From Aplysia californica (lineage: Eukaryota; Mollusca; Gastropoda; Aplysiida; Aplysiidae), in the NCBI RefSeq assembly GCF_000002075.1, contig NW_004797351.1, positions 676,463 to 740,462 of the forward strand: a stretch of DNA of 64,000 bases. The letters are read 5' to 3'. Position 1 is the first letter of the stretch; every line of letters begins with the position of its first letter. Shown here one piece after another: positions 1 to 11,185 of this stretch. The notes beneath the pieces were generated by a model, which saw only the letters and a program-made list of their open reading frames with translations, had not been told where the DNA came from and did no database searches. A program made the position numbers and the translations under genes.

Positions 1-763
1 AGGACTGATCAAGATGAAGATACCAACCCATTCCCTTCTGAGGTCCCAACCGAGGGTAGCTTCATTGTTGTTGTGGTTGTTTTCGAAGGGTTTTATTTTA
101 TTATTTTTATTTTGTTACTGCTTGGAGCAAGGGTGACAATAAAACGAAAAGTGTCCTACAATTAGGAGGACCGAATGCTATGGTAGAACAAACACATGGG
201 TCACCACCACTCAGAGAACGAGCGAGCGACGCTTCTGTCACAAGTTCACGTTGACGTCCATTGTTACTTTGTTACAGACTGGGTAAACAGTGACCACTCA
301 TCTCACTTAGGATTTGTGTATGAGTTCTGGGTGGGGCTATGGGTTATGAGTATGAGCGAGACGTGCTGATAACACATCTGGGTTATGAGGGATCACACGC
401 TTCCCTCACCTGCAGCGGAAAATGTATTAACTATTGGTCAAGGAGGGGCCTATGCAACCGGTTGGAGGGACTATACCTAATGACAACCACAGGGGAATGA
501 ATTATGACTGGTCACCCACAACGCCAGGGGCCAGTACGTAGTTTATGGCAAAACATAACGGAGTCACTAAAGTGGCCATCTAAGGCAGGTATCACTGTTT
601 GGTGTTATAGGGGTTGTGTGTTAAAATAAGGTGGCCGCGTCCGCGTTGGAGAGGTGCCTGTTTTACACAGCGAAATTATTTAGAAAAAACGCAAGGGGGA
701 AATGGAAAGTGGTCGTTTGTACAGGAGGCCCTATTAAAGAGGTTCATGGCAGGTTCGACTGTA
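1..763 (-). mobile_element. TACAGTCGAACCTG-end MITE-like element, cut by window start
   Basis: This stretch is the reverse complement of 52881-53655 over nearly its whole length. Matching landmarks include the stretch around a (TTG)n tract, the block reading AACACATGGGTCACC, and the end AGGTTCGACTGTA. By that comparison about 60 bp are missing beyond base 1. The terminal sequence with an outer TA is typical of non-autonomous Tc1/mariner-like elements. Short open frames inside have no recognisable product. Confidence 0.7.
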
Positions 764-1766
764 CTTTTTTTAAAGAGATTGAACTTTCTTGTAGTGCACT
801 GCAGTCTTATATTTGACACAATTCACTCACTGAGACTGAAGCAGATAGCCCAAGCAGATAGGCCTAATTGCACACATTATTACACAACAACCACAAAAAA
901 GGGAAAAGAACAACAACAACAACCAACCAGCAGACAAATTTAAATAATATAACTGACCAACCCTCCCCCCACCCGACAATGATACAGTCAAACAACCGAT
1001 ATAAGCATCTACTAAGTACATACACCTACTCCACAAATTGCAGGGAATGTATGTAATCAACACAGCAACCACTCTATCGAAATGAACGATCCAACCCATC
1101 ACAAAACCACTAGTCAGGAAAATTAAGGTAGCCTATAACTATAATAACTTGAAGAGTTTAAACATTTCCTTACACGACGATATGAATTTTTAAAAACCAT
1201 CATTGAATAACATTTTTAAAAAAGAACAAAGGCAGTTCAAGTTCTAGAGAAGAAAGTAGGCCTGACTATAAGCAGGCTTTGAGTGAATGAAGAGAAGAAA
1301 AAAATCAAGTTTTCAAATATAAAATTTTATAGAACGAATAAAATGACTATCGAGACAATTATGGCTACCAACCGTACAGCAATCAACAATTTAATACATC
1401 CACACAAAACATGACACAGAAAGGAAATACTGTCAAACCTGCTCTAACTGCCACCTGTATAAAACAATAACTATCTGTTCAAACAGTTACTCTCCCCATT
1501 TCTTTACAATATAATGACACTGTGTAAGACATCCATCTATGCTTGGCGTGTGATATTATTTGTACGAGTGTGAGGATAGCATTTGTGGGAAAACATACAT
1601 AGGCCTACAAGTACAGTACGTAGGCTATGACGGCACAAGTTTAAGTTTGTGTGTCTCAATGTGTGTGTTTAAGCATGAAAAAAACCTACACAGTGAGTGT
1701 GAGTAAACATACCTGGGTGTAGAAAAAGATAGGCTTATTTGGCATGTTTATGAAGTTTTTTTTCGA
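764..1766. other. Intergenic, no gene seen
   Basis: AT-rich DNA without a convincing coding region. A short stretch near 1434-1475 resembles the end of the TACAGTCGAACCTG family (CAAACCTGCTCTAACTGCCA), so it is probably a truncated relic of that repeat. Confidence 0.5.
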
Positions 1767-2385
1767 CATATGGTTACGACTGCAGGAATCAGGCGCTTGT
1801 CAATTTTCTGGCATGTGGAGTAATTGGTATCAACTTTAAGCTCGTTCATTGGTCTTTCTTTCGATGAAAAAAATACCATCTATCTCAAATAGAAGTTGAG
1901 ATATTTGCGATTGAATTAGGTGGGGTGGCCTGGTCAGAGGTAAAGTTAGCAAGATAATGGCTAGCCTACCAATGTTTGGTGATTTCCATAGCTTGTGAGT
2001 CCTTGGAAATGTACATTTTTTGTGCCTATTAACACTGTGCAGTCAAACAGCCAGCAGTACAAAATACCCCACCTGGTCACCCAGCCAGGAGAGCGACAGC
2101 ATCGAACTTCTCGGGCCTGGCGCAGTCTGCGCCGTGACCAGAACAGATAATTTTCTCACGCGCATTAGTGCACCAATTAGTGACTGCAATTAAGTGTTAA
2201 TCAACGTTTTAAAGTAAATCCTCACAAAAATGTGTTTTTAAATTGACACAAAAGGTGTTGAGCTAAAAAACATATAATTGATAAAAATGAAATAGCGCCA
2301 ATGCCCGTAGTAAAATATTGATATAATATCTTTGATGTCATTATTTTGACGAGCGCCTGATTTCACCACGCAGCCTCACATATTT
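1767..2385 (+). mobile_element. MITE of the ATCAGGCGCTCGTCAA family, copy 1
   Basis: The left end holds AATCAGGCGCTTGTCAATTT and the right end holds its inverted partner, GACGAGCGCCTGATTTCACC followed by a CCTCACATA boundary. The interior matches the copies at 52435-52880 and 60773-62890 (conserved phrases include GAGATATTTG and GTCCTTGGAA). There is no coding capacity. A smaller element, 2029-2200, is inserted inside. Confidence 0.75.
2029..2200 (+). mobile_element. TTAA-flanked MITE nested in another MITE
   Basis: The element begins TTAACACTGTGCAGTC and ends GACTGCAATTAAGTGTTAA, giving inverted ends with TTAA on both sides. The interior is almost collinear with the reverse complement of 28431-28599 (shared CAGCAGTACAAAATACCCCA). 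The sister host MITE at 52435-52880 reads straight through the insertion point at a TTTAAG site. TTAA duplication is the signature of piggyBac-like transposition; no transposase is present. Confidence 0.8.
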
Positions 2386-3489
2386 AATGATTATGTCAAG
2401 TAGATCTTTGAGTCATAAGGGCCAATAATTTGCATCACATCAATGGCCTCGATCACCCTATGCCTTTGCCGTTGAAATATTCTTTGAACAAATAAAGAAT
2501 TGCATTTATTCAGACCAAAACCCTTTAAGTAGCTTTTACAAATAAAAGTGCAGCTTTATCAGTAAGGGACTACCCGAGCTGGTAAAGTTTTGATATTCAG
2601 TCAAAGGTCAGTTGCGTACCGAGTTTTCTCTATGAAATTTCACCTGCCTCGAGCCCTACGATCGACTGACCAGTCATTCATTCAATAGTCAGTCAGTCCA
2701 CATATCCTTACCGCTCCTTCATGCGGTTCCTCGACACCCTGTTTTACAACCCAAACTGAAACTACTTGGTAACTTGGGGGAATAGGCCTAGATCTAGACC
2801 TATATCTTTCTCCTTCAGGGTGAGGGGAATCTCTAACAATAATTATAACAACCCTTGCCTTTTAAACGTAGGCCTTTGGTGAAAAAGCCAATTAAAGCAC
2901 CAAGAAATGTAGGCCTACGATGAGAAATAAATGTAACGTTCAAGTCATTCGTAAGAACGAGGACACAAATCACCTTGTGGTCACGAAACCATGGAAGTTT
3001 AAGGCATTTTGATCAAAGTTGTAGAAGAAGAAGAAGAAGAAGAAGAAGAAGAAAAAGAAGAAGACATGCCCATACGGCATACTACGCCCCATGCCCATGC
3101 CAAATAAATATTCTCTCTTGTCTCTTGGCAGTTTTTTTAGCCGACAAGTTTTATCAATTTGGAAGTATGAATATCAAATAGCTGTGGCACTAGCACTGCA
3201 ACAAAACAAACAATGAAAGGATTCTGAATGAATTACCGAATTACTTACTTGTAGAAGAGCACAGAACACCAAAAAACAACTGAGGTATTCAGACTGCAAC
3301 TGATTGTTGGTATCTGCGGTTTAGCAGAATAGTAAAAGTGTTTAGATCCGCCATCTTGGTTTCTACATGACCCTCTAATTTGCATATGAACCCACTCACT
3401 TGTTTCGTCGTGTAGCAACACGCCGAGGCTCCTTTAGGGATACAATGATCAATCGTCTCGTATTGAGGACACACTGTTTATAATTTAGC

Positions 3490-3835
3490 AAGAAAATCTA
3501 GAATCTAGATTTTTCTAGATATCTATTTTTTTTGTTGTAGTTTCAAGTTCATGTGTTTGGTGACTATTATTAGCTAGATCTAGATCTAGTAGATATATCT
3601 ACTGACTTGACTAGATCTAGATTCTAGATCTAGAATCTATGCTTTTCTCTTTTCATCTAGATCTAGATCTAGATCTAGACTCTCTAGGTCTAGATATCTA
3701 TTTTTTAAAGACAACATCTGTTTTGTTCTGGTGTGAAAACTGTGTAGGCCAACATATATCTAGATTTAGATCTAGATCTAGAGATCTATTATTATACATG
3801 TAATATAATATATATATATAGATCTAGATCTATAT
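3490..3835. repeat. TCTAGA/TAGATC-rich simple repeat
   Basis: Dense overlapping TCTAGATCTAGA hexamers, irregularly spaced and grading into the (TA)n tract. The motif is self-complementary, so either strand can form short hairpins. Confidence 0.75.
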
Positions 3836-3853
3836 ATATATATATATATATAG

Positions 3854-3906
<53 letters not shown>
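3788..3906. repeat. (TA)n microsatellite
   Basis: Nearly uninterrupted TA dinucleotides, broken near the start by AGATCTAGATCTA and by one GGTG. Copy number in this assembly may be unreliable. Confidence 0.9.
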
Positions 3907-3909
<3 letters not shown>

Positions 3910-4766
3910 GAATAAATAGGCCTACAGATTAATAATCATTATAATTATATACTGACTATATAGACATAGTATATAGTATAGCCTTACCATTTCTAACAAC
4001 TTGACGTAGCATAATTAATTTGACCAAAATAACCCCCCCCCCCCCCCCTAAGTTTACATTCCACATGAGACGGGCACAGACAGAAGAAAATTAGAATTAG
4101 AAGGAATAATAAATAGGGCCTAGAATCTGCATATATTCGTACAATTGAAGTTAAAGGCAACAACGTGAGGTAGGCCTAAGGGAAGAAACCGGGTTTTTCA
4201 ATTGTATTATTAAACAGCGCAATGTGTAATTCTGGGCCCCTGGCAAGTGCAAGAATAATTAACTTTGCCTGTCTATAGCAGCTATACTATAATGGCATGT
4301 TATATTTTGATGGATGCACATTCGCCGCTAATTCTGTCTTATACTTACTAATGCTCCACGTATTTATAAATATAAAAATATAATAAGATAAAGAAAAACG
4401 AAGCAACGAATGAGAAGGTGTTTTTCACTTCAGATCAGTCTGATTTCTGATCGCATTCATCATAAATTATAAAAGTAATAAAAGTTTAAAATTTACACAG
4501 ATTCTTTACTCATTTCTTACTAACGCTACATTCACTAATTTAATACATGTATTAGAAGACAGAATAGTCTTGGACTATGGGTTGAGGAGTTTGGGGGTGA
4601 AGACAGAACTAAAAAAAATCCCCGCGCTCATGAGTAAGTTTGCGCTTTAAGTTTGATATTCCGAGCAAGGCCTGTCGCCAAACACGCCCTTGAAATGATA
4701 ATAATGATAGTGGGTCGTTGGTATTAATTATTGATTCGTTGCTATCTGGCGCCCTGCTTCTGGCAA

Positions 4767-4839
4767 GGGGCTGTAGCTCAAGTGGTAGAGCGCTCGCTTA
4801 GCATGTGAGAGGTACCGGGATCGATACCCGGCAGCTCCA
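4767..4839 (+). tRNA. tRNA-Ala (AGC)
   Basis: A 73-nt cloverleaf. The acceptor strands are GGGGCTG and CAGCTCC with discriminator A. The anticodon stem CTCGC/GTGAG encloses TTAGCAT (anticodon AGC, alanine), and the T stem is CCGGG/CCCGG. The A box (TAGCTCAAGTGG) is good. The T loop reads ATCGATA rather than the usual TTCRANN, which weakens the B box. A T7 tract follows 3 nt downstream and would stop RNA polymerase III. It stands alone rather than as the head of an obvious SINE, so a real gene is likely. Confidence 0.85.
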
Positions 4840-5264
4840 TATTTTTTTGTTTTGTTTGATGCGATGGGTTTTTTTTTTTTCAAAGTTAATTTCTAGACAT
4901 TATGTTAACGTTCCCGCCCATCCCTTTTTCTTTTTAGTTACAATGGATTTTTTTCTCTTTTTTTTTTGTCATCAAAGTTAATTTTCTTTGTGTATTGTTT
5001 TTATTTTGTTGTTGTTCCCCTTTCTCTCTCCTTTAAAGAAGCAAACTTTAGCCAAATTTTAAGATACTATACCTTACGTACTATCTTTGCTTTTACCGTT
5101 GGTGATTTTTATTATAGCCTACTTGTATACTTTAAAAAAAAATTTCAGTTGTGTTTTTTCTTTTGGAAGTTCTAATTTTCTGGGTAGGCGAGTTTTAAAA
5201 AAAAGCCCAATAATAAGCAATTAACCTTATTATAATCTCATAGGCTAAGATATAAAAAAAAAGA

Positions 5265-5312
<48 letters not shown>

Positions 5313-5519
5313 GATGGGTGGGTGTGGGTGTAGATGTAGTGTATGTCTTATAATTACAGGCCTGCATGTATTACACTACATTACTCTTATAGATTAGATT
5401 AGATTATTGGGCCCATTATAATATGACATGTATATTTATGTTACATAATATTATCTTAAACTATATATTATACAATACTATATTATTGGTCCACTATTAA
5501 GTGAACACACTCTAATGGA
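4840..5519. other. Intergenic with (GT)n, no gene seen
   Basis: T-rich DNA, then a (GT)n tract at 5267-5311. No supported coding region; the 69-codon open frame in the T-rich part is low complexity. Confidence 0.5.
5267..5311. repeat. (GT)n microsatellite
   Basis: About 22 uninterrupted GT units. Confidence 0.9.
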
Positions 5520-5600
5520 TCACTACTTTGTAGTGGTTAGAGAGCTTGTGTGCCTCAGTGACCCCAAGAGCTACGCTAGCTGGAGCTAATGTTCCTGGTA
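5520..5600 (+). mobile_element. Probable 5' fragment of the RTE-type LINE split by the 5601-12716 element
   Basis: The sequence GAGCTACGCTAGCTGGAGC and the following TGTTCCTGGTA resemble, from memory, untranslated leader DNA of molluscan RTE-type LINEs. The matching continuation (GGGCCACCCATGCCAGACAG) lies just right of the inserted element, at 12720. No intact copy exists in the window, so the joint cannot be proven here. Confidence 0.4.
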
Positions 5601-5790
5601 TAGACTATGGGCTACCGGACCCCCCCCCCCCCCCCACCCCTGGGGATTTTTGCTCACAATGATTTTCTGAAAGAGCACACTCAGGACTACTTACAAAAAA
5701 AAGTTTACAGCAAAATGTTGGGAAATCTGTGGGGTTATTGCCCCTGAATTGTCGACAATTGTGAAAATTACCTTTATTTAAAAAATGCAC
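5601..5790 (+). repeat. Left terminal inverted repeat
   Basis: Pairs with 12560-12716 in inverted orientation, with roughly 65-75% identity by eye and a variable C homopolymer near the tip. Conserved islands are CTATGGGCTAC, GGGGATTTTT, GATTTTCTGAAAG and CAAAATGTT. Confidence 0.6.
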
Positions 5791-6839
5791 TTTTTGAGTA
5801 GGTAATCTTATTTTCTTTTTATTGAGACTTAATTTGGTGCTCTAGGTTAAAGGAAAAACAGTTATACTAACCATTTTGTGGTAGCTATTTACATACCGTA
5901 TAGAGGAAAAAAATAATATTCAAAGTCCGTTTTCTCTAAAAATTAAAAACAGTCGCACAAAGTTGGCGTAATGTATTCCCTGCTGGGAATTACACAACAA
6001 AAGCAACACATGCAAAAGTAAGTTCAACCAAAAATCAGTTCAATGCACAGTTACAGACAGCCCTTAGCAATGCAGTTATAGCCATTGGCTATATACTATA
6101 TATTATTATGTACATGATGTATTATTGAATGAACTCGTACAAAGAAATAATTGAGAAAAAGGTCATGGCATTTAGAAATTTGACTTGCATAGGGCATATG
6201 CAACAGAAGTGAGTTGCTTGAGTGCTAATTATCCAAATTTTGTACTGTAAGTCAGTTGGTGTCGCATGAAAAGTCTTACTTGGATGCTTTCTATATCATG
6301 AGTTCATCTTCACTGCTGTCACTTCCAGAATCTGAAATCTCATCTTCTTCATCGCTGGTATCATAATAGAGGAGACAGTTTTCCGGTTTGTCTTCCTCTT
6401 GATCTGCATCGGATCCTGACAAAATATCAACCAATTAATTGTTGAGGGATCAAGTCTTTGAACCACTCCACTTATAACACTCCACCGTCACCTCTCTTCC
6501 AACCATGATCTTGCAGATCAGGTATTAAAGGTTGAGCCAGATGTGCTTGCTTCCATATTATATTAAAAGTTTGATAGTTTGCACCTTGGATGTGTAGCTT
6601 CAGGGCTTCTCTGCAAGGTGGTAGCAAGCTGACGTCAAATCCATCAAAGCGTGACAGTAAGTTTTTACCTTTTGCCAAGTACTTTAGCCTTACAAAGTCA
6701 TGACGAAGCTTGTTTTTGCTACTAGAGTAAGCTGGTTTTCTGTACACATGACAGACAAAATTTTCCAATCTGTTCTGAAGAAACAGTTTCAGCTTTCCTA
6801 GCTCCTTGAATGAAACAGCAAACTCTGGGTGCTTGTGGA

Positions 6840-7640
6840 GAATGGTGAACGGCTTCCCCTTTCCTTTCTGGACAAAAGCGCTAGTCACATCACATCCAGA
6901 GAATGCATGGAGTCCAAGAATAGAATCCAGTATATGTGTTTGAACTTTGTCGCAGAGCGTCTGAATGTGTAGACATCTTCTTTTGTTCCCAACCCCTGTG
7001 TCAAAATACAAACGGTGTGTGAAATGTTGAACAAATGCAGTCATCAGTAGAAAAACATCAGTGTCTGGGGACTGAATAATGATGTCTGTGTTTAGAGTCG
7101 CAATGTTCTAATCAGAGTAGATGGCATGTACGATCAGTAGTGTGTCTGTTTCCTCGTGGCTGGATGATAACTCTAGAACAGGTCTTGAGTCTGTAGTCTT
7201 TCCATCACTGCTACTGAGGACAAAGCACTGTTGGTCACATACAAAGTATATTTCTCTGTTCAGCAACATCACTGCATAACAATCTTGTTGCCATTCATAA
7301 AGTAAGAACTGTGTCAGTTGCTTTTTGTTTTCATTATTCATAAGAAACACTGTGAAATCTTTGGGAACCTTTGTAGAGAAGCCTCGGACTGTGAATGTCT
7401 GAGATTCTCCCCTGCGAATTCGTTCCAAAGATTTAATTGATTCTTCTTTGTAGTTGTCTGTCACAAAGTGGACTTTGTTAACTTTGGATAGAGCACAAAA
7501 TATTGTGCTGGCTAACTCGCCAAAAGTATCTGGTAAATCAGAGGGATGCAGAGTATGATAAAAAGCATTGCCATCTATAATATGTATGTGTTCATGGTCT
7601 TGAGATGGGCTTTGAAGAGCTGACTTATCTTCCAGTTTAT
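6840..7640 (-). other. PIN/FLAP-like nuclease region of the decayed gene
   Basis: Five acidic motifs occur in the order seen in XPG/FEN1 and Asteroid-type nucleases: IDGN (like DA/DG at the N terminus), VTDN after a hydrophobic strand, EETDT (like EAEA), SPDTDV (like the S-D-x-D strand) and GCD (like G-x-D before the helix-hairpin-helix). In known nucleases these residues bind the catalytic metals. The similarity is a by-eye pattern match and needs profile or structure comparison. Confidence 0.5.
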
Positions 7641-8889
7641 GCATAAGATCTGCTTTGTTTGTTTTGATAGGAAATCCATCCGGGATGGCGAGGGCCCAAG
7701 GCACTGGTCCTAGAGGGTGATCCATCACTTTTGAAGGTCCAGATCATTTTCTGTAGACAACATGAGAAGCTGCCCAAACATGTCTTTGTGCTGTTAATTT
7801 CACCTCCTTTCTTTGTTGTCTTCAGCTTAGCTGTCTTTTGTTGTGAAGTAAACGTCAGTTTCCTGTTTGTTTCTTTTGAGAGGTGCATGGAAACACTCAG
7901 CTTGTTCAATTAGGGTTGTATTGACACATTTTCATATAGCTGTTTTCCATCTTTTTCAATTGACCAAAGATGTGCTTCTACTTTCTCTGTAGCTTCCATT
8001 CCTGAAGACAGAGAAATCAGTTTGTCATTTCCAACAGTGTCAAATGGGCTGATAAACGATTCAAAAGATTGCTTGACACTTTGTACACTTTTCTCTGATA
8101 GTCTCATTTGTGATTGGTGGCAGCCTTTGTGTTCTTGATCCTTACTGTCCAGTCCAGATTCTTCCAACAGGGCAGTGACAATGCTCGCCCTTTTATGTTT
8201 CGTCATGCACCACTTGAGATATGCAGCAACATTTTGACTAAAACCAACAATGCCACCCTTACATTTGGCTTGGCGGTTAATTGTTTGCTCAAATGTTAAG
8301 TCCACAGCATTTCTTGCACCTGACACTCTTGATCCACGCACACTGAATCCTTTGCATCGCAAAAGCTCCTCGGCACCAGGATGAGTATCTTTCAGGTTCA
8401 GTAGAAGGATGATGTATGCAGAGAGGTATCTAGCATAATTGGGGTGGTCCATGCTAAAGAAAAGGGGACACATCTGTTCAAGACAAGTTATGTGCGTGCA
8501 AGTCAAAGTCATTTCTCTTTGTTGCTGTAAGACAGTTGAGAACTTTCCACAGTGCATCAATGTACATCATCCAAAACTGAGCAGTTTTGTCCTGTTTCAC
8601 GTGACGAACATCCTGTTTGAATTGAAAATAGCTCTCAGCAAGTTCTTTCAATGAGTTCATATGCTCGTCATTAATGTCATTGTTGGAATAAGAAACATCT
8701 TTCAATTCCTCCTTTTCCTTTTCAACCAACAAGTCATACCGTCCAGGTTGTTGAAAAGCAATAAATGAAAGATGCCCCAGAGCCTCCATAACAGCTTTGT
8801 GCACCCTCAGTGATCTGTTGTAATGTTTCCCTTTCACCACCTTTTCAATAGATCCACTGGTACAGGTTTTGGAATCTACAACTAATTCT

Positions 8890-9620
8890 TCAAATCCACT
8901 TCCACACATCATTTTGCCTATTGCTTTCAGATATGCACAAAGTATGTGAAACACCGAGGTGAATGATCACGTTGTTATAGAGAACCTTGTTCTGCCACAC
9001 AAGTGAATATGCCATCTTTGCTACAGCCAGATCAAATGTGATAAAGGTATACTTTTGACCAACTGCTCTGCTTGCCTCTTGTGAAATTTTCAGTACTTCT
9101 TGTACTGTTGAAAGTTTTGTAATTGGTTTGCTCAGAGGTTCCATGTAATCTACAGTTGAGTAGGTTGTTTCGGCAGTGTTCAACTCATATGATACCCATC
9201 CATTCCATCCAGGAACACTCGGATCATCTTTGTTCATTTCACGTCTTGATTATGTCCACACGAAGTTTGAAAAGTCAATCTTGAAGTCAACTTTTTTTGT
9301 GAAGCGATACTCTGTTTGTTATCAAGGTGGGTTCCACCTCAGAATTGATGAAACATGGGTCAAGCTGTTTTGTGGAATATGGATTGACCTTTTCTTTGTT
9401 CTGTCAACCTCTGGTGTTGGCAGGGGGATGTATGGCTGCTCTTTGATTTCTAGTATGACTATTATATGAGTTGAATGTGTGGTTCCAGCTCCTGATAAAG
9501 TTTCCTCATTCAAGTCAAAATTGTCCCAACAGAAGTGAGTGATGAGGTTGTTGTCAGGCATGATGGATGGGGGGCAAACTACCTGAAGAAACCTGTATAC
9601 TGTCACACATGGCAGTTTCC
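8890..9620 (-). other. DNFD..EET / DLAVAK region of the decayed gene (possible RNase H-like core)
   Basis: WDNFDLNEETLSG followed by GTTHST, then about 160 codons later a hydrophobic strand with TFDLAVAK and a downstream NVIIHLGVSHT. Acidic residues at the ends of predicted strands resemble the first and second D of DDE transposases. No third acidic residue could be assigned with confidence, so the fold is a hypothesis. Confidence 0.35.
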
Positions 9621-11185
9621 ATTTCTAAGAGAAATGAGTGGGATACAGAATGTCCATGCTGATTTAAGATATTGATTAGCTGAGAGTTTCCTGTTAGATG
9701 ACGGACACATATACCAATCATAATATGTTTAGGCATTTTCCACTCCCCTTTCGTCACATTGTAGCGTATGTCCTGACCTGTAGAAACAACTCTCCTGTTG
9801 CATCTTGTTGACTGTGGTTTTCCATTCTTGGAGTAAAGAAAGGAAAGAACTTTTGTTAATAGTTGTGGTATCTACAACGTTTCTGTGCGCAGATCTGTGT
9901 CTGCTGGGGGCCAAGGCAACTTTTGACTTCATTGAATCAATCAAAAACTGCTCGTCGTATCACAATTGCGGCTTCTATAACAAGTTTCTCTTCGGAGATT
10001 GCATTTTCAAAGGCAACTCCAACAGCCTGACTTGTTGGAATTTCGTCTGAGTACACACGATCACTTGTCCCAGAATATCTCTGCCAGAAGTTGATCCTGG
10101 ACTTGAAGTGCTTCACAAGTTTGTCCTTCAACTTATATGTCTTGTAGTTCTTGTTGTAAAACTCTGGATATTGTTAGCATGAAAGGGCGATACATCTCTT
10201 TCAAATGGGTAATCCTGACAACAAGGGCCAGTGCAATGACATGTTCTTCCTCATACTAACAGACGTGCTGAAAAGCCTTGGAGTTGGGCTTCTTCCTCTG
10301 CAGCTTGAGCTTTCTTTCTTTCTTCAGCTTCTGCCTTTTCTTCTTCAGAACAGCAGTTAGATGTAGAAACTTGTGAACGTCGACCCTCCTTACATGAGTC
10401 AGCTTTTCTACATGGTTCATGACACCATGCCTTCAATTTGGCACCAGAAGTTTTGAGTCAGATTTCCTGTTTACAGCTTCTTTTATGGAGGCCTCAGCTG
10501 TTCTGGTAACACATTTGACAAGTTTATGGACTTTCTTGGTTCCCTTGATGTCGCGTGTCCATTTGGTAGTCTTTTCACAGAAAAGGCATTGAATGGGCAA
10601 GAGGCGTGTTGAAAACGATTGCTTTACCTTTTTCCTAGTGGAGCAAGACCCTTCTTGAGCTGATTTGTCAGACTCTCTTGATGAATGCCTTTTTCTTAGA
10701 CTCCTCAAATTGATGAATGTATTGTAGCAGTAATCATGAAACCCATGTTGAACAGACTCAAACTCAGTCGGTATTCTTTCACAAATTGAGGATAGTCTAG
10801 CACTGTCAGTTTCTGCAAGACACCGTTGTCTTTTTGATTTTTTAATGTTGTCCCAGCGTCTCTCAGTGAAGAGTTTTATTTCATCGTGGTGGCATTTGAA
10901 GCTAGAGTTATGCACTACACTAGTCCTTCTTCAAACTGTTCTTTCTTTTGAGATTTTGACCTCTCTTTCTTTATTAATGTCAGGGATACTGATTTCAGTT
11001 CTGCCAAGTTTGATTTTGAACGTACAATTCATTCTCTGAAACGTATAAAGAAAATTGTACGTTGCTAGAGAAACCAGACTTCAATTTTTATTTTTATCTC
11101 AGTCTTCTTTTAAATTAGTTCTAACTTACAAAATGTTTTTCAAGACACCTTTATCTTGCCCATATGACTGGTCTAGACTATATCC

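Larger units (their letters stand above)
2386..4766. other. Intergenic with simple repeats, no gene seen
   Basis: No exon, RNA gene or named element is visible before the tRNA. A (GAA)n tract lies near 3025-3062, a TCTAGA-rich block at 3490-3835, a (TA)n tract at 3788-3906 and a C16 run at 4033-4048. Confidence 0.5.
6291..11032 (-). pseudogene. Decayed intronless gene: Cys/His region, possible RNase H-like region, PIN/FLAP-like nuclease
   Basis: Read on the minus strand from an ATG at 11030-11032, about 1,550 codons run without introns to an acidic, Ser-rich tail ending at TAG 6291-6293. They are now broken into roughly ten open segments by stops and frame changes. Order: a CLFCEK..KLVKCVT region near 10510-10600; HFKSRINFW near 10100; WDNFDLNEETLSG near 9525; TFDLAVAKMAY near 9035; DHPNYARYLSAYI near 8440; IDGNAFYH near 7575; VHFVTDN near 7460; EETDT near 7140; SPDTDVFLL near 7060; LGLHAFSGCDVTSAF near 6900. 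I recall uncharacterised multicopy proteins of this architecture in corals and molluscs, but no formal family name. Nuclease function is inferred from spaced acidic motifs, not proven. Confidence 0.65.

Noticed and set aside
2975-3181. Arg-rich 68-codon open frame
   Set aside because: The Arg run comes from a (GAA)n-type microsatellite; no family resemblance.
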